From: Flavobacterium sp. N502536
GTDB lineage: Bacteria > Bacteroidota > Bacteroidia > Flavobacteriales > Flavobacteriaceae
Direction: 5' to 3'
Length of the DNA: 64,000 nucleotides
NCBI RefSeq assembly: GCF_025947345.1
Contig: NZ_CP110011.1
Coordinates: forward strand, 806,001 to 870,000
This document shows positions 61,923 through 64,000 of the stretch, piece after piece. The notes under the pieces are model-generated. The model saw only the letters and a list, made by a program, of their open reading frames with translations. It ran no database searches and had not been told where the DNA came from. Position numbers and translations under genes: made by a program. Each line of letters opens with the position of its first letter. Position 1 is the stretch's first letter.

Positions 61923-62483
61923 ATGAAGCTCTACATCAAAAACATGGTGTGTGGACGTTGTAAAATGGTAGTGAAGTCTGAGCTTGAAAAACTCGGACTT
62001 CATCCTATTACTGTTGAATTAGGCGAAGTCGAACTACAGGACCCCATTTCCAAAAATCAAAAAGAAGTACTGCTTAAAAATTTACAGGCTCTGGGCTTTG
62101 ATTTTATCGATGACAAAAAAAGTAAAACGGTTGAGAAGGTCAAAAACCTCATCGTGGATCTGGTGCATCATAAAAACAACGACCTCAAAGTTACGATGTC
62201 TGATTATTTAGTTCAAAATCTCCATCAGGATTACAGCACACTAAGCAATTTATTCTCGGAAATTGAAAACACCACTATCGAAAAGTACTTTATCAGCCAG
62301 AAAATAGAAAAGGTAAAGGAGCTACTTGTTTACAATGAACTGTCATTAAGTCAAATCGCAGATACGCTCAACTATAGCAATGTAGCACATTTGAGCAATC
62401 AGTTTAAGAAAATTACAGGCTTTACTCCTACCAGCTTTAAACAATTGAAGGATAAAAAACGCATTGAGATTGAGAATTTATAA
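61923..62483 (+). CDS. HMA-like domain fused to AraC DNA-binding domain
   Basis: A 186-residue protein. The N-terminal 70 residues read MKLYIKNMVCGRCKMVVKSELEKLGL with the metal motif MVCGRC, a ferredoxin-like HMA fold as in copper chaperones. The C-terminal part is AraC-type: TMSDYLVQNLHQDYSTLSNLFSEIENTTIEKYFI, then KELLVYNELSLSQIADTLNYSNVAHLSNQFKKITGFTPTSF. A metal-sensing regulator is the simplest reading, since the classic cupin sensor is replaced by a metal-binding domain. It follows the DUF3347 gene by 2 bp and precedes a multicopper oxidase. Confidence 0.86.
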   Translation: MKLYIKNMVCGRCKMVVKSELEKLGLHPITVELGEVELQDPISKNQKEVLLKNLQALGFDFIDDKKSKTVEKVKNLIVDLVHHKNNDLKVTMSDYLVQNLHQDYSTLSNLFSEIENTTIEKYFISQKIEKVKELLVYNELSLSQIADTLNYSNVAHLSNQFKKITGFTPTSFKQLKDKKRIEIENL

Positions 62484-62495
62484 GATTCGATTTCT

Positions 62496-62595
62496 CGCAA
62501 AGACGCAGAGGTGCTAAGTTTTTCTATTCGCCTAAAACGGAAAATGCTGCAACTTCACTTCTTTGTGAGGTTATGAAAGCGTCTAAGTCTTTGCG
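62496..62595. repeat. CGCAAAGACGC inverted repeat
   Basis: CGCAAAGACGC (62496-62506) and GCGTCTAAGTCTTTGCG (62579-62595) form a large imperfect inverted repeat. It belongs to the dispersed CGCAAAG family and lies between the HMA-AraC gene and the multicopper oxidase gene. Confidence 0.6.
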
Positions 62596-62763
62596 ATAAA
62601 CAACAGACTTCCCAAATCTTACAAATCATTCTCAAAATTGTACAACCCAAAGTAATTGTTAGTTCAGAAATTTGCAGTGTAATACTTAAAGTACAGCAAC
62701 AATGAGGTAGCACTCTGTTATTTCAGGAATGCTGTGCGGTTGCGAAATCTAAACCTTTAAAAA

Positions 62764-64000
62764 ATGAGCATGAAACTACATACTATTATACTCGCCTTTC
62801 TAATTGCCTTTAGTGCAAAAGCGCAAAAAGTGGTTCGTTACGATTTACATGTGCGTGACACTATTGTGAATTTTTCGGGAAAAGAAAAACGAGCGATTGC
62901 GGTTAACGGGCAAATTCCGATGCCAACGCTGACTTTTACAGAAGGTGATGTTGCCGAGATTTACGTCCACAACGACTTAAAAAAAGAAAATACGGCCCTG
63001 CACTGGCACGGATTGTTCCTTCCGAATAAGGAAGACGGTGTTCCGTATTTAACACAAATGCCTATAAAACCGGGAACCACACACAAATACAGCTTCCCTA
63101 TTATTCAAAACGGAACGTATTGGTACCACAGCCATTCGGGCTTGCAGGAACAAATTGGTTTGTACGGACTTTTTATCATCAACAAAAAGAAAGACGATAG
63201 CACAATTAGAAAAGGAATCGACGATTTGCCAACCGTTCCTGTTATTTTAAGCGAATGGACCGATTTGAAACCGGAAAATGTACAACGAATGCTGCACAAT
63301 GCCAACGATTGGTTTGCCATCAAAAAAGGAACTACCCAAAGTTATGCGGAGGCTCTTAAACAAGGACAGTTTTCGACGAAAGTAACCAACGAATGGAAAC
63401 GTATGAATGCTATGGACGTTAGTGACGTTTATTATGAGAAATTTCTAATTAACGGTAAAAACGAACAGCAACTTTCGCAATTTAAAGCAGGCGATAAAGT
63501 CAGACTGAGAATTGCCAACGGAGGTGCTTCGAGTTATTTTTGGCTGACCTATGGAGGCGGAAAAATAACGGTCGTGGCCAGTGACGGAAACGATGTCGAA
63601 CCCGTAGAAGTGGATCGGCTAATTATTGCGGTTTCTGAAACCTATGATGTTGTGGTTACCATTCCGGAAGATAAAAAATCCTTTGCTTTTCTGGCTACAG
63701 CCGAAGACCGAACCGGTTCCGCTTCCTTATTTTTAGGCGAAGGAGCCAAACAGTCTGTCGCTCATCTTCCGAAATTAAAATATTTTGAGGGGATGAAAAT
63801 GATGAACGATATGATGAAAATGAACGGTGAGATGAACGATATGGGTATGAAAATGTCTTTGAATAAGATGGATATGAATGCCGTTATGTATCCTGAAATT
63901 ACCGGAGGAGGTGAACTTGAAAAGATGGAAGATCATTCCAAGCACAATATGGAAGGCATGAACATGTCTGCCGATACAACGGAAGTTGCCGGAATTACGA
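62764..64000 (+). CDS. Multicopper oxidase, CopA-like (partial, runs off window)
   Basis: A partial gene of at least 412 codons with no stop before the window end. The signal peptide (MSMKLHTIILAFLIAFSAKAQ) is followed by cupredoxin domain 1, with HWHGLFLP and YWYHSHSG as type 2/3 copper ligands. A second cupredoxin (about 230-320) and a Met-rich segment near residues 341-380 (KMMNDMMKMNGEM) follow, as in CopA/PcoA copper oxidases. It is expected to oxidise Cu(I) in the periplasm. An alternative ATG two codons later is possible. Confidence 0.9.
   Translation, partial: MSMKLHTIILAFLIAFSAKAQKVVRYDLHVRDTIVNFSGKEKRAIAVNGQIPMPTLTFTEGDVAEIYVHNDLKKENTALHWHGLFLPNKEDGVPYLTQMPIKPGTTHKYSFPIIQNGTYWYHSHSGLQEQIGLYGLFIINKKKDDSTIRKGIDDLPTVPVILSEWTDLKPENVQRMLHNANDWFAIKKGTTQSYAEALKQGQFSTKVTNEWKRMNAMDVSDVYYEKFLINGKNEQQLSQFKAGDKVRLRIANGGASSYFWLTYGGGKITVVASDGNDVEPVEVDRLIIAVSETYDVVVTIPEDKKSFAFLATAEDRTGSASLFLGEGAKQSVAHLPKLKYFEGMKMMNDMMKMNGEMNDMGMKMSLNKMDMNAVMYPEITGGGELEKMEDHSKHNMEGMNMSADTTEVAGIT

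Noticed and set aside
1..64000. CRISPR array, prophage or insertion sequence
   Set aside because: No spaced identical repeats of CRISPR type, no transposase, integrase with attachment sites or phage structural genes were seen.

Overview
The window looks like a chromosomal segment of a Flavobacterium-type member of the Bacteroidota. The DNA is AT-rich, starts lack Shine-Dalgarno sequences, and several promoters match the Bacteroidota form TTG-N18/19-TAnnTTTG. Clade-typical families are frequent: SusC/SusD, DUF4290, DUF5686, DUF4199, porin O/P, HU, RNase Y and a 6S-Flavo-like RNA. I see no prophage, transposase or CRISPR array. Most of the window is core genome with a few accessory islands.

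Region by region. 1-9 kb: a frameshifted alpha/beta hydrolase, a small Gcn5-like acetyltransferase, a DASS anion transporter with a porin O/P, an Arg/Thr/Pro-repeat secreted protein, and a TolC-HlyD-ABC-2 permease exporter operon that lacks an ATPase. 9-19 kb: ABC-F ATPase, GlmU-like protein, ribosomal protein L31 type B, DUF4199 plus a GT2 glycosyltransferase, then an operon of a frameshifted phosphohexomutase, a YhcG/DUF1016 nuclease and an MsbA-like ABC exporter. 19-26 kb: a DUF2971 protein and a reverse-strand operon of M23 peptidase, TonB-dependent receptor and three small membrane proteins or lipoproteins. 26-28.6 kb: a coiled-coil protein, zapA, a probable 6S RNA and rny. 28.6-36 kb: an orphan PAS histidine kinase, xerD, two divergent paralogous beta-barrel proteins, aroQ and a DUF5686 protein.

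36-47 kb: CDF metal transporter, murA with Asp at the usual catalytic Cys position, DUF4290 and DUF493, a secreted esterase, a P-loop protein, recQ-fmt, HU, YqgE, a class IV aminotransferase, a START-like protein and a CAU-anticodon tRNA. 47-51 kb: an accessory cluster with a zinc-ribbon protein, a DUF6642 protein followed immediately by an AraC regulator, a small ferredoxin-fold-like protein and a pentapeptide-repeat protein. 51-58.7 kb: the SusC, SusD and surface-lipoprotein core of a polysaccharide utilisation locus, with LacI-type palindromes upstream of susC. 58.7-60.8 kb: an MFS transporter divergent from an AraC regulator, with 21-bp-spaced direct repeats between them.

60.8-64 kb: a probable copper or heavy-metal response locus. 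It holds a Cys-rich exported protein, a DUF3347 protein, an unusual fusion of an HMA-like metal-binding domain with an AraC DNA-binding domain, and the 5' part of a Met-rich multicopper oxidase that runs off the window. This locus, the DUF6642-AraC pair, the nuclease inside the sugar/ABC operon and the predicted regulatory sites at 58.1 and 59.9 kb are the parts most worth follow-up. Two single-base losses, near 491 and 14940, break otherwise normal genes and may be consensus errors.
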